A stretch of DNA of 64,000 nt from Maribacter aestuarii (GTDB taxonomy: Bacteria; Bacteroidota; Bacteroidia; Flavobacteriales; Flavobacteriaceae). Position 1 is the stretch's first letter, and each line of letters opens with the position of its first letter. This document shows positions 15,309 to 23,547 of the stretch, piece after piece. The notes under the pieces are model-generated. The model was given only the letters and a program-made list of their open reading frames with translations, was not told the DNA's origin and ran no database searches. Where the stretch lies: contig NZ_CP107031.2 of the NCBI RefSeq assembly GCF_027474845.2, forward strand, positions 1,378,501-1,442,500. Reading direction: 5' to 3'. A program made the position numbers and the translations under genes.

Positions 15309-17783
15309 ATGAACAAACCGAAAAACAAGTTCACCTTAAAAATTATCTTAAGCTATCTATTATTAGTGGTACTTGCCCTTGTGGCTTCATTTTATGTTTA
15401 TAGTGAAATCCGTGATTATCTATCTACCGAGGTAGCAGAAGAAAACGATGCGAAACTTCTTAAAACAAGTTCTTTCCTTACTCAATTATACGAAGCGGAA
15501 AGTCATTCTAAATTGGCCCTTCAGTCCAAAAAAAGAAAAGACTTTGTGGCTTACGCATCTAAAATAGACTCCATCTACACAGATATAGAGCAACTCAAAA
15601 CATTCACAAACAAGCAACAGCAACAGTATTTATTGGACAGTTTGCGAATACTCTTGGCGAAAAAAGTAGCCAATACTGAAATGCTAGGAAAGCTTAAGAC
15701 CCAAAACCAGACTGGAACGGCCATTACTTCTGCCTTAGAAAAATTTGATGAAATGGAGGCTTCCTTAGGTATCATTACGGCGGAGGGGCTGGTCCCTAAT
15801 TTAAACGAGTTGTCCCCAAAGGCACGTGAAGCAATCCAAAAAGTGGCGGATTACCTTAACGCTAATATCCCCACGGATGATACTGAAGAACAAAAAACAA
15901 AAAAACTGGATAGTGTACTCGAGGCTTCCAAGGCTTTGCTGATGGAGGTACAGCAGGAAAACACAATTAATGAGAATTCCCTAGCACGAAGAGAAATGGC
16001 CATAAATAAAACTGACTTGGAGCTATCCCAGCAACTGAGGAACATACTTTCTGCTTTTGAAAATGAAATCATGGTCAATAGTTTTAATGATAACATTAAA
16101 AAAGAGGCTGCCCTTAAAAGAAGTATTCGGCTGGCAAGCATTGCTGCCCTATTGGGTTTTTTGGTAGTGGGGCTGTTTATATTTATTCTGAACAAGGATT
16201 TTTGGAAAGCACATCTGTACCGGCAAAAGCTTGAAAAAGAAAAAAAGTTCTCAGAATCCTTATTAAAAAGCAGAGAACAACTTATTGCCACGGTCAGCCA
16301 CGACCTTAGAACACCACTGAGTGCCATTACCGGCTATGCCAAGCTTCTTGAAAATACTGGTCTACCTCGTCAACAGGAACGATACGTAGAATATATAAAA
16401 TCCGCCACCGGTTATATAAATAATCTAGTAAACGATCTTTTGGATTTTTCCCAGTTAGAAGCAGGAAAAATGACCGCAGAAAAAATTTCCTTCAACCTCT
16501 ACGAACTACTGACCGAAACCGCACAAAACATTGCATCCACAAATCCTGAAAAGGAGATAGTATTAGTATTGGATATGGACCACGCCCTACAGTCGCCCAT
16601 CATAAGTGATCCTAAGCGGATAAGACAAATAATTTCCAATTTGATCGGTAATGCCTATAAGTTCACTCAAAAGGGCAAAATAAGCATAACAGCCAAAGTC
16701 GTAGGAACTTCCGAGACAAAACAGCAAGTAAACATCACTGTAACGGACACAGGAATAGGCATCTCTAAGGAAAAACAACAGCTTATTTTTAATGAATTTA
16801 CCCAAGCTGAAAACGATACCGATAAAAAATATGGTGGTTACGGATTAGGGTTGACCATTTCAAAAAAACTTACTGAATTGTTGGGGGGAAGCATTCGCTT
16901 AGAAAGCACTTTAGGAGAAGGAAGTACCTTTGTTTTAGAATTCCCACTTGTTTTTAGTTCTCCCCTTGAAAGTAAGACTCTGCCCGCATTAGAAGAATTA
17001 TCGAAAAAAAACATCAGCATCTTGATTATTGATGATGATTCTTCCTTTTTACAAATGATAGGCGAAATGGTCAAGACAACACATATTACTCCCATATTGT
17101 TCAACAGTTTTGACGAACTAACGCAAACCAAAAAGAAAATACGCTATGATTTGATATTAACGGACATTGAAATGCCTACTATTTCTGGCTTCGAAGTCAT
17201 GAAACGATTGTCTTCAGGAAGTTATAAGCATTATGATAATCAACCAATAATTGCAATGACCGGTAGACATGACCTTAAGGAAGAACTTTTTACTTCCCAA
17301 GGTTTTTCAACCGTAATTAAAAAACCATTTTCTAAGATCAAGTTGCTGGAAACAATAAATCTATTTTTGAGCGAGGGCGATTTAAAAATTGACACAAAGA
17401 CTAGTACTCCTGAAATTGAAAACTATCAACTTTACAGCCTTAAAACCTCAGAATCGTTTTTGGGTGATGATATGGAGGCTATTGATGAAATACTGAAAAC
17501 ATTTTTAGACGATACTCTTGTAAATAGGGCTTTATTAAAAAAAGCTGTAAAAGTGACCGATTACAACGACATCAATAAAACGGCTCATCGTATGCTTACC
17601 ATGTTCAGACAATTACAGGTAAATAGATGTATTCCTACTCTAGAAATTCTTGAAATTGCGACTGCCGAATCCCTGTCTATGGAAAAATTAAAAATGGATT
17701 TTAAAAGCTTGGACGAAGGTATTGGGAGACTAATTTGTGAGTTGAAAAAGCGACCCATTAGACATCTAGACCATAGTGGCTGA
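15309..17783 (+). CDS. Hybrid sensor histidine kinase with receiver and HPt domains
   Basis: This 824-residue membrane kinase has TM1 at about 12-31, a helical periplasmic domain (about 35-270), and TM2 at about 273-295 (IAALLGFLVVGLFIFIL). HisKA follows with phospho-acceptor His331 in VSHDLRTPLS, then HATPase (RQIISNLIGNAYKFT, VTDTGIGI, YGGYGLGLTI). A receiver has Asp619 in LILTDIEMP, and a C-terminal HPt domain has His760 in KTAHRMLTMFRQL. All relay residues are present, so a multistep phosphorelay to a separate regulator is expected. Its 3' end overlaps the convergent sigma-54 regulator by 26 bases, making that regulator the likely target. The signal sensed is unknown. Confidence 0.95.
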   Translation: MNKPKNKFTLKIILSYLLLVVLALVASFYVYSEIRDYLSTEVAEENDAKLLKTSSFLTQLYEAESHSKLALQSKKRKDFVAYASKIDSIYTDIEQLKTFTNKQQQQYLLDSLRILLAKKVANTEMLGKLKTQNQTGTAITSALEKFDEMEASLGIITAEGLVPNLNELSPKAREAIQKVADYLNANIPTDDTEEQKTKKLDSVLEASKALLMEVQQENTINENSLARREMAINKTDLELSQQLRNILSAFENEIMVNSFNDNIKKEAALKRSIRLASIAALLGFLVVGLFIFILNKDFWKAHLYRQKLEKEKKFSESLLKSREQLIATVSHDLRTPLSAITGYAKLLENTGLPRQQERYVEYIKSATGYINNLVNDLLDFSQLEAGKMTAEKISFNLYELLTETAQNIASTNPEKEIVLVLDMDHALQSPIISDPKRIRQIISNLIGNAYKFTQKGKISITAKVVGTSETKQQVNITVTDTGIGISKEKQQLIFNEFTQAENDTDKKYGGYGLGLTISKKLTELLGGSIRLESTLGEGSTFVLEFPLVFSSPLESKTLPALEELSKKNISILIIDDDSSFLQMIGEMVKTTHITPILFNSFDELTQTKKKIRYDLILTDIEMPTISGFEVMKRLSSGSYKHYDNQPIIAMTGRHDLKEELFTSQGFSTVIKKPFSKIKLLETINLFLSEGDLKIDTKTSTPEIENYQLYSLKTSESFLGDDMEAIDEILKTFLDDTLVNRALLKKAVKVTDYNDINKTAHRMLTMFRQLQVNRCIPTLEILEIATAESLSMEKLKMDFKSLDEGIGRLICELKKRPIRHLDHSG

Positions 17784-19119
17784 TCCTGTTGTACAAAGTC
17801 TTTCTGGTAACTTGCAGTAGCTTTGCGGCTTTGGATTTATTGTAATTGGTACGTTTTAAAGCTTTCAAGATTTGCTCCTTCTCAAATTCCGCTTTGGAGA
17901 GATTTCCCATATCGTTCTTTACAGGTTTAGATTGCATAATCTCAACGGGCAATGCGCTTAATTGCACTTCATCGGTATCCGATAATAAAACGGCACGTTG
18001 GATGACATTCTGAAGCTCCCGGATGTTACCGGGCCAATGATAGGTATTGAAAGCCTCCCATACTTCTTTAGAAAAATCATGTATGTTCTTCTCGAGTTTT
18101 TCGTTGAACATTTTTAAAAAATACTTGGCGAAAAGCGATAAATCTCCCGTTCTATCTACCAAAGAAGGGACTTGTAACGAAAATTCATTTAACCTATGAT
18201 AGAGATCCTCTCTAAAGGTTCCTTTTTCCACCCCCACTTTTAAATCTTCATTGGTAGCGGAAATAATCCGAACATCAACCTTTATTTCCGAATTGCTTCC
18301 AATACGTTTTATTTTCCGCTCTTGCAAAGCCCTAAGTAGTTGTATTTGGTTCTCATAGGAAAGATTGCCAACCTCATCTAAAAAAAGGGTTCCACCGTTG
18401 GCTGCCTCAAAGCTTCCAATTTTATCGGCAATGGCACCCGTAAAACTTCCCTTCAAATGACCGAAAAATTCGCTAGCCGCCAGTTCCTTTGGAATGGCAC
18501 CGCAATCCAGCGCTACAAATGCATTGTCTTTTCGCTTACTCCTATCATGAATCGCCTTGGCCGTGACCTCCTTCCCCGTACCGCTATGGCCAGTTATTAA
18601 AACGGACATGTCCGTAGGGGCTACTAAAGCAATATATTCCTGTAATTTTAGCGAGGCATCGCTAATAAATTGGAGTTCTTTCTTTTCACCGGCAATATTG
18701 TCGCCATCACCCGTAATATCGCCGGAATCTTGATTTGAACTGGCTAGTTTTGTTTCAGTTGATACCGGTACTCTATGCAATGCACCTTCAAGTACTTTGA
18801 GAATTTGTTCCGGGGTAAAAGGTTTGGCTATGTAATCATAAGCTCCCTTTTTCATTGCCTTCACCGCAGAAGCCACTTCAGCATAACCTGTCATAACGAT
18901 TATCGGTGTTTGCCCCTCAAGTCCGGATATCAATTTTATCCCATCATAATCTGGAAGTCTTAAATCAGTCAGGATCACATCAAAAGCCTCTTCCTTTAAC
19001 CTTTTTTCGCCATCTAAACCGGTATGGCTGAGTAGTACGTCAAAACCTTTCTTAGTCAAAAACTTTTGGAGCATTTGAGCAAAAGAGGTGTCGTCTTCAA
19101 TAATTAAGATTTTGGGCAT
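17758..19119 (-). CDS. Sigma-54-dependent response regulator (NtrC family)
   Basis: This 453-residue enhancer-binding activator has a receiver domain with Asp52 in VILTDLRLPDYDG, a central AAA+ domain with Walker A GHSGTGKE (177-184) and Walker B TLFLDEV (244-250), and a C-terminal Fis-type HTH (about 417-453, YNKSKAAKLLQVTRKTLYNR). The sigma-54 contact loop reads GSFTGA (224-229) instead of GAFTGA. It is convergent with, and overlaps, the hybrid kinase, its probable phosphodonor. It sits just downstream of three small exported protein genes, two of which carry matching upstream repeats and sigma-54-like promoter boxes. It very likely activates those genes. Confidence 0.96.
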   Translation of the reverse strand: MPKILIIEDDTSFAQMLQKFLTKKGFDVLLSHTGLDGEKRLKEEAFDVILTDLRLPDYDGIKLISGLEGQTPIIVMTGYAEVASAVKAMKKGAYDYIAKPFTPEQILKVLEGALHRVPVSTETKLASSNQDSGDITGDGDNIAGEKKELQFISDASLKLQEYIALVAPTDMSVLITGHSGTGKEVTAKAIHDRSKRKDNAFVALDCGAIPKELAASEFFGHLKGSFTGAIADKIGSFEAANGGTLFLDEVGNLSYENQIQLLRALQERKIKRIGSNSEIKVDVRIISATNEDLKVGVEKGTFREDLYHRLNEFSLQVPSLVDRTGDLSLFAKYFLKMFNEKLEKNIHDFSKEVWEAFNTYHWPGNIRELQNVIQRAVLLSDTDEVQLSALPVEIMQSKPVKNDMGNLSKAEFEKEQILKALKRTNYNKSKAAKLLQVTRKTLYNRISHYGLDV

Positions 19120-19255
19120 GATGGGCTAAGTATACAATCTATCTACGTAAAAATACCATAAGAAAGCTACTTGTTTTCTAAAATTGTCTTAAACCTTAGC
19201 CTCAAAAAAAATGGAATCTGGAACAAAAAATTATAGCTATACACGCCTTAAAATA

Positions 19256-19284
19256 GAAGAAGGTAGCACATAGCTACCTTCTTC
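19256..19284 (-). terminator. Terminator after PepSY-like gene 1
   Basis: GAAGAAGGTAGC (19256-19267) pairs with GCTACCTTCTTC (19273-19284), a perfect 12-bp stem, followed on the minus strand by TATTTT. It separates the small gene from the response regulator. Confidence 0.75.
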
Positions 19285-19321
19285 TGACCAAACCAACTTG
19301 ATACAAACAAGTTATACCATA

Positions 19322-19624
19322 TTAGAGATCTAACCAATTACCGTTCTCGTCCGCATATAATGTGCCGGAAGTACCGTCTTCCAAAGAGACTTCCAACTTA
19401 TACTGTTTTTCCTCATTTATATACGCTTTATTTATAGTTGCCATAGGGTAATTTTTGACTACAGCTTCTGTAACTGCCACTGGTAATTCCGATGTTGCTA
19501 TTTCGGTGAATTCATCCATCGTAACGATTACTTCCGTTGAATCTACTTGAGCTACATCTGCCTCTTGGGCCATTACTGATAAACTTCCGATAGCCAACGC
19601 TCCTAAAAAAAATAACTTTCTCAT
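19322..19624 (-). CDS. Small exported PepSY-like protein, paralogue 1
   Basis: This 100-residue protein has a signal peptide (LFFLGALAIGSLSVMAQ). The mature domain contains SELPVAVTEAVVKNYPMATI, NKAYINEEKQYKLEV and LYADENGNWLDL. This is the PepSY-like / DUF2874 pattern of a helix followed by a four-stranded sheet, seen in small periplasmic proteins and beta-lactamase-inhibitor-like folds. Two paralogues lie just upstream (19903-20205 and 20351-20656), each with its own terminator. Its upstream region carries a GTGTA-N5-TACAC element and a TTGGCA box shared with paralogue 3, which points to control by the adjacent sigma-54 regulator. The molecular function is unknown. Confidence 0.8.
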   Translation of the reverse strand: MRKLFFLGALAIGSLSVMAQEADVAQVDSTEVIVTMDEFTEIATSELPVAVTEAVVKNYPMATINKAYINEEKQYKLEVSLEDGTSGTLYADENGNWLDL

Positions 19625-19672
19625 TTTTACTGTTTTAAATTACTATTTCATTTTTAAAATCAATTACTTAAA

Positions 19673-19689
19673 TGGGAAAACAGTGCCAA
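19673..19689 (-). promoter_or_regulatory. Sigma-54-like promoter box, paralogue 1
   Basis: The minus strand reads TTGGCACTGTTTTCCC. GG and CC are separated by ten bases, matching sigma-54 -24/-12 spacing. The -24 half is perfect; the -12 half has CC where GC is expected. It lies about 50 bases upstream of the start codon. A similar box precedes paralogue 3. Confidence 0.45.
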
Positions 19690-19782
19690 AATAAAAAATT
19701 ATAATTATTAATTGATTATCAACGTTTTACAAAAATTTATTGTTTTTTTAATTGAGTAAATATGTATGCCTTGAACCTTTTA

Positions 19783-19804
19783 TGTGTAAAAAATACACGC
19801 TTTT
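19783..19804. promoter_or_regulatory. Upstream activator-type repeat, site A
   Basis: This is a 22-bp element with core GTGTAAAAAATACAC, an inverted repeat with 5-bp arms. It matches site B (20813-20834) at 20 of 22 positions. It lies 93 bases upstream of the TTGGCA box, 159 bases before the paralogue 1 ATG, and is separate from the terminator of paralogue 2. Confidence 0.5.
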
Positions 19805-19856
19805 GATTCCATTAATAGTCCGGGAAAGCAATCTATACTTTTATAAAAGCTGACAT

Positions 19857-19882
19857 AAAAAAAGCTGCAAAAGCAGCTTTTT
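19857..19882 (-). terminator. Terminator after PepSY-like gene 2
   Basis: AAAAAGCTGC (19859-19868) pairs with GCAGCTTTTT (19873-19882) around an AAAA loop, with a T7 run on the minus strand. The stem sequence is the same as in the terminator after paralogue 3. Confidence 0.85.
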
Positions 19883-19902
19883 AATCAGAGTTATCTTTAT
19901 AA

Positions 19903-20205
19903 TTATTTCTTATTAATCCAGTTACCATAAGGGTCAATGTAAACCGTTCTCCGAGTCCCACTTTTCAAGACCATGATAAGTTTAAATTCTCCTTTGGAAT
20001 TTCGATAGGCGGCTCCCAATTTTGAAGTAGGATATTGCTTAAGCAATTCTTCTACAACGGCAGGAGTAAGCTCGCTTGATTCAATTCTTTCGTAATCGTC
20101 CGAAAGGGTAATTGTATTATGGTATTGATTCAAATCTGAATTGTCCATTGCAGCTACATTAAAAATCAACCCTATTGCCAAAAAGGCCATAATCATATAC
20201 TTCAT
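19903..20205 (-). CDS. Small exported PepSY-like protein, paralogue 2 (divergent)
   Basis: This 100-residue protein has a signal peptide (MIMAFLAIGLIFNVAAM). The mature part aligns with the two neighbours: SSELTPAVVEELLKQYPTSKL, AAYRNSKGEFKLIMV, VYIDPYGNWI. It is the most diverged of the three: the shared NEExQYKLEV reads SKGEFKLIMV, and the LYAD segment reads VYID. It carries extra basic residues and is less acidic. It has a terminator but no upstream GTGTA repeat or TTGGCA box, so it may depend on readthrough from paralogue 3 or on an unrecognised promoter. Its function is unknown. Confidence 0.78.
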   Translation of the reverse strand: MKYMIMAFLAIGLIFNVAAMDNSDLNQYHNTITLSDDYERIESSELTPAVVEELLKQYPTSKLGAAYRNSKGEFKLIMVLKSGTRRTVYIDPYGNWINKK

Positions 20206-20294
20206 CCTAAAAATTTTAATCGTTAAACTTATTTATTTACGAGGCTTACTGAACTCTAGATGTTCACTCCTACATTTTATAGCTTTTTTAACGC

Positions 20295-20319
20295 AAAAAA
20301 AGCTGCCGAAGCAGCTTTT
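20295..20319 (-). terminator. Terminator after PepSY-like gene 3
   Basis: AAAAGCTGC (20298-20306) pairs with GCAGCTTTT (20311-20319) around CGAA. On the minus strand it runs into a T7 tract. The stem is identical to the one after paralogue 2, consistent with duplication of the whole gene-plus-terminator unit. Confidence 0.85.
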
Positions 20320-20350
20320 CCTAAACTAATAAACTAATTATAGAGAACAA

Positions 20351-20656
20351 TTACATCTCAAGCCAATTACCTTCGGCATCCGCATATAAATCCATGGTGC
20401 TACCGTCTTCGGCAGATACCTCCAATTTATATTGACTCTCTTCATTAACATAAGCCTTATTTAAGGTTGCCCCCGGAAAATCCGTTTCTAAAGCGTTTAA
20501 AATTGCAGCTGGAACATCGGCTGTAGAAATTTCTTTATAATCTTGATAAATGACCTCTTCCATAATTCCATCATGGAAAATTGGTGTGGCCGCCATTACC
20601 AAACTCATACTTCCTAAGGCCAATGCTGTGGCAAAAACTATTTTTTTCATCTTCAT
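20351..20656 (-). CDS. Small exported PepSY-like protein, paralogue 3
   Basis: This 101-residue protein has a signal peptide (IVFATALALGSMSLVMA). The mature domain is closest to paralogue 1: TADVPAAILNALETDFPGATL, NKAYVNEESQYKLEV, LYADAEGNWLEM. A second ATG two codons in (20650) could also be the start. It is probably the founder or a recent copy in a three-gene array beside a hybrid kinase and a sigma-54 regulator. Upstream lie a TTGGCA box (20690-20706) and a GTGTA-N5-TACAC element (20813-20834), as for paralogue 1. The exported location is firm; the function is unknown. Confidence 0.8.
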   Translation of the reverse strand: MKMKKIVFATALALGSMSLVMAATPIFHDGIMEEVIYQDYKEISTADVPAAILNALETDFPGATLNKAYVNEESQYKLEVSAEDGSTMDLYADAEGNWLEM

Positions 20657-20689
20657 ATATTTTAAGTTAAACTTTCTTTTTAACCGTAG

Positions 20690-20706
20690 TGGAAAAATGA
20701 TGCCAA
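20690..20706 (-). promoter_or_regulatory. Sigma-54-like promoter box, paralogue 3
   Basis: The minus strand reads TTGGCATCATTTTTCC. As in paralogue 1, GG and CC are ten bases apart, with T-rich DNA before the -12 half. It lies about 35-40 bases upstream of the start codon. Confidence 0.45.
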
Positions 20707-20812
20707 CAGATAAAATATAGAAAGTACAGTGATAAATAACTAATTATCATATTATTACAATCAAAAGAGTGGAATTGAGGTCTGTATAATTATGCATCCA
20801 AAATGATAAAAG

Positions 20813-20834
20813 TGTGTAAGAAATACACACTTTT
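20813..20834. promoter_or_regulatory. Upstream activator-type repeat, site B
   Basis: The core is GTGTAAGAAATACAC, matching site A at 20 of 22 positions, 157 bases before the paralogue 3 ATG. Here the arms extend to a perfect 12-bp stem (20807-20818 with 20824-20835), so the same DNA could also terminate the DUF4301 gene that ends at 20856. Confidence 0.5.
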
Positions 20835-20855
20835 AAAGATAAAAAGAGAAAATTT

Positions 20856-22391
20856 CTAAGCTTGATGTGAAGGTTTCAATAAATCATTAACCGTCTTTAC
20901 AGGATTGAAGGTCACTAGTGGTACTTCTACAAAAATCGTATTCCAATAGGCCATGGCCCCGTTCCATAAACCCGGAAGTTCCAGCGCTTTCAACTCCCTT
21001 CCTTCCTTTGTTTTTCCGGTAATAAACCCTTGCTTCCTATCCACAAAATCTAAAAGGTCATACTTTTCACCTTTATAATTTCGTACGCCACATACTAAAT
21101 CTACCGGGTTAAAATGCGTCGAATTTTGCAATATGTCTACTTGTTCCGAATTATCCATATCTATCTGTGCGGACTCTATAATCTGCAAGGAAACGTTACC
21201 TTCACTATCGGTTATCCAAAACGGGCCACCACCCGGTTCCCCCTCGTTTTTAACCATACCGCAGATTCGGATAGGTCTATTTAATCTATCCTTTAGGATT
21301 TTTATTTTTGCCTCATCTGAAGATTTCGCATAACTTGAATTGAATCTAACGTTCAATCGTTCTTTAAGGAAATCTTCTATTTCATTAAAGTCCGTCTCCG
21401 AATTTGAATCCTCATCCAAAATTTTGGCATAGGAAAATGCTTTTTCCTGAACTTGAATTAACACGCCCCCCAGCACTTTTTTGCTCTCCGCAACGGCATC
21501 CGCATCTTTAGTTATAGCAACATTATCAATGTTTTTTATGAAAATTATATCGGCATCCTGTTCGTTCAAGTTCTCTATTAAAGCTCCATGACCTCCTGGG
21601 CGAAACAACAATGAACCATCCGCATTCCGGAAAGGTTCATTTTTCATATCTACTGCTATGGTATCCGTAGATGGTTTCTGAAAGGAATAATCTACGTGAA
21701 ATTTCGTATTGGTATCTTCCGATACCTTTTCCCTTACTTCATTTAATTCAAAATTGAACATGGCCTCATGTTGTTCTGATATTGTAAAATGCAGGTTTGA
21801 TTTACCATTGGAACTTGCATAAAGAGCCCCTTCCTTTAAATGTTCCTGAAATGGGGTTTCCGAACCACTTGGATATTTATGAAAAGGTAATAGGCCCTTA
21901 GGATAAAAACCATAGTTCAAGGCGTTCTCATCCAACAGTTCGTTAACAAAATCATAGACTTTTTTTCCTTTGCTATCGTAATCTTGTTTCAAATCTTTTA
22001 TAACGTTCTCATAAAACGGAAATTTTTCAAGTCCGTCTGCAAAGACACTCATTTCCTTATCGTTGGTCCTTTCCAAGTAGGTTTCTAGAGATTCTTCTTC
22101 TGGGTTATAAGTTTCCAGAAAATTGAACAAGGCCTTGAACATTCGTGAAGCTGCCCCTGATGCGGGTACAAATTTTAAAATGGATAGTTCGGGTAATCGT
22201 TTTTCAAAAAGCTCCACCAATTCTTTTTCTTCAGCTTTTGAAAATTTATAAATTCCGTTACCGACTATCGCGGCATTTTTTAAATTTACAAATGGTATGC
22301 CCTCTTTAAATGTACTTATCTGATCTTTTACTTTCTGCTCGCTTATTCCTTTTTCTACTATTTGTTCCCTGTCCTTGGCTGTTAAATTCAT
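20856..22391 (-). CDS. DUF4301 family protein
   Basis: This 511-residue cytoplasmic protein has LSILKFVPASGAASRMFKAL near residue 95 and FRPGGHGALIENLNE, then DADIIFIKNIDNVA in the middle. These are DUF4301 hallmarks and recall nucleotide-sugar pyrophosphorylase-like folds (GAASRMF, GGHGALI). No activity is established to my knowledge. It overlaps the stop of the NadR-like gene by four bases (ATGA), so it is the last gene of the 23791-20856 operon with the thiamine-binding-type protein, PnuC and the NadR-like ATPase. That context suggests a link to cofactor metabolism, which is inference only. Confidence 0.85.
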   Translation of the reverse strand: MNLTAKDREQIVEKGISEQKVKDQISTFKEGIPFVNLKNAAIVGNGIYKFSKAEEKELVELFEKRLPELSILKFVPASGAASRMFKALFNFLETYNPEEESLETYLERTNDKEMSVFADGLEKFPFYENVIKDLKQDYDSKGKKVYDFVNELLDENALNYGFYPKGLLPFHKYPSGSETPFQEHLKEGALYASSNGKSNLHFTISEQHEAMFNFELNEVREKVSEDTNTKFHVDYSFQKPSTDTIAVDMKNEPFRNADGSLLFRPGGHGALIENLNEQDADIIFIKNIDNVAITKDADAVAESKKVLGGVLIQVQEKAFSYAKILDEDSNSETDFNEIEDFLKERLNVRFNSSYAKSSDEAKIKILKDRLNRPIRICGMVKNEGEPGGGPFWITDSEGNVSLQIIESAQIDMDNSEQVDILQNSTHFNPVDLVCGVRNYKGEKYDLLDFVDRKQGFITGKTKEGRELKALELPGLWNGAMAYWNTIFVEVPLVTFNPVKTVNDLLKPSHQA

Positions 22392-22954
22392 CGTTTTTCT
22401 AATAAGTTATCTATGTGTTCTACAGCGGTTTTTAAACGCTCATTTTTACTTCCTTTTAAGATAATAAATTTACGCTCGTATTTTTCTAAAGTCTTCTGAA
22501 AATACAAAAACATTTCTTCACGTTCATTTGGTTTGTCCCTCAGATCATCCGCTTCCCAAGGTATATCAATATATGTTAGTAGGTAAAGGTCGTAGGTATT
22601 TTTAACGGCGTACTTTTCCAGTAGCGGGTCACAGTCACCTACGTAATACGCTTCGGAATATACCTTGGTTTCCAATAAATCCGTATCACATATCAGAATA
22701 TCTGTTGCTTTTTTCGTCAACATGTTTTCTAGTCTCATTTGACCTTCGGCAATGGGTAATAAGTCGTGTGGTTCGCAGGTTTTTCTTGTATTGTTCCATT
22801 TTTCCTGCAAATATTCTCGGGCGTACTCGGGTACCCAAACCGTATTGTAATACCTGGCCAACTGTTCGGACAGAGTGGTTTTCCCAGTAGATTCTGGTCC
22901 AAAAAGGACTACTTTGATAATGTTAGAGGGCTCTTGTTTAAGTTTTTCTTCCAT
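22388..22954 (-). CDS. NadR-like ATPase / ribosylnicotinamide kinase-type protein
   Basis: The start chosen is 22954 (MEEKLKQEPSN); the frame is open further upstream but lies inside pnuC. The 188-residue protein has a P-loop (FGPESTGKTT), VPEYAREYL, a 'DLLPIAEGQM' helix and LICDTDLLETKVYSE. These are the kinase-domain features of NadR proteins, which phosphorylate nicotinamide riboside. The N-terminal adenylyltransferase and HTH domains of full NadR are absent. It overlaps pnuC by 46 bases and the DUF4301 gene by four. The neighbouring PnuC-type transporter fits a transport-and-trap pair, either for nicotinamide riboside or for another vitamin. Confidence 0.85.
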   Translation of the reverse strand: MEEKLKQEPSNIIKVVLFGPESTGKTTLSEQLARYYNTVWVPEYAREYLQEKWNNTRKTCEPHDLLPIAEGQMRLENMLTKKATDILICDTDLLETKVYSEAYYVGDCDPLLEKYAVKNTYDLYLLTYIDIPWEADDLRDKPNEREEMFLYFQKTLEKYERKFIILKGSKNERLKTAVEHIDNLLEKR

Positions 22955-23547
22955 GCGAAATAACCCTGGACGGCCAGGATGGTAAATATAAGATATTGAA
23001 GGGAAAGCATGCCCCATCCCCTGTAGGCATACAACGGGATTGTTAATAAATCGGCAAAAATCCATAACGTCCAATTCTCCAACTTTTTGAGTGCCATGTA
23101 CCACATGGCTGTAAAGAAAATACCTGAGGTGAAAATGTCTATATAATTAGAAGTAGTTATCACAACATCAAATGCCCTGTAAACTCCATAAGTAACAATC
23201 ATGGTCAAAAGAAAAAGTCCAAAGCCAATTACTTTTTCCCGTTGGCTGGTCCTGGAAATCTGTACCACCTTCCTATCGTTTTTCGTTCGGGCCCAATTCC
23301 ACCAGCCATAAATACTCATAATAGAAAAGTAAAAATTCATCATCATGTCTCCTATTAGCCGGTCTCTGAATAAGAGATATACAGTAAGTATTGTGGCAAC
23401 TAGCCCGGTAGGATACACCCAAATGTTTTCTTTTTTAGCGAACCATACGCTCAGAATCCCTGATACAAAGACAATGGCTTCTAAAACAATTATGAACACT
23501 TCCTTTTCTTTGTAAGGATCTAGGAAAAAATCAAAAATGGGGCTCAT
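22909..23547 (-). CDS. pnuC: PnuC-family vitamin transporter
   Basis: This 212-residue inner-membrane protein has about seven hydrophobic helices. The PnuC-type signatures are present: YGWWNWARTK in the middle, IFFTAMWYMALKKLENW, and FADLLTIPLYAYRGW. PnuC proteins equilibrate nicotinamide riboside; the related PnuT group carries thiamine. It overlaps the upstream thiamine-binding-type gene by 17 bases and the downstream NadR-like gene by 46 bases, so it belongs to a tightly coupled operon. The first neighbour favours thiamine and the second favours nicotinamide riboside, so the substrate is open. No TPP riboswitch was seen upstream of the operon. Confidence 0.88.
   Translation of the reverse strand: MSPIFDFFLDPYKEKEVFIIVLEAIVFVSGILSVWFAKKENIWVYPTGLVATILTVYLLFRDRLIGDMMMNFYFSIMSIYGWWNWARTKNDRKVVQISRTSQREKVIGFGLFLLTMIVTYGVYRAFDVVITTSNYIDIFTSGIFFTAMWYMALKKLENWTLWIFADLLTIPLYAYRGWGMLSLQYLIFTILAVQGYFAWKKNLNKSPLTLSK

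Noticed and set aside
19903..20205. Third copy of the upstream activator repeat before paralogue 2
   Set aside because: The interval 20206-20350 was read on both strands and holds no GTGTA-N5-TACAC element or TTGGCA box.
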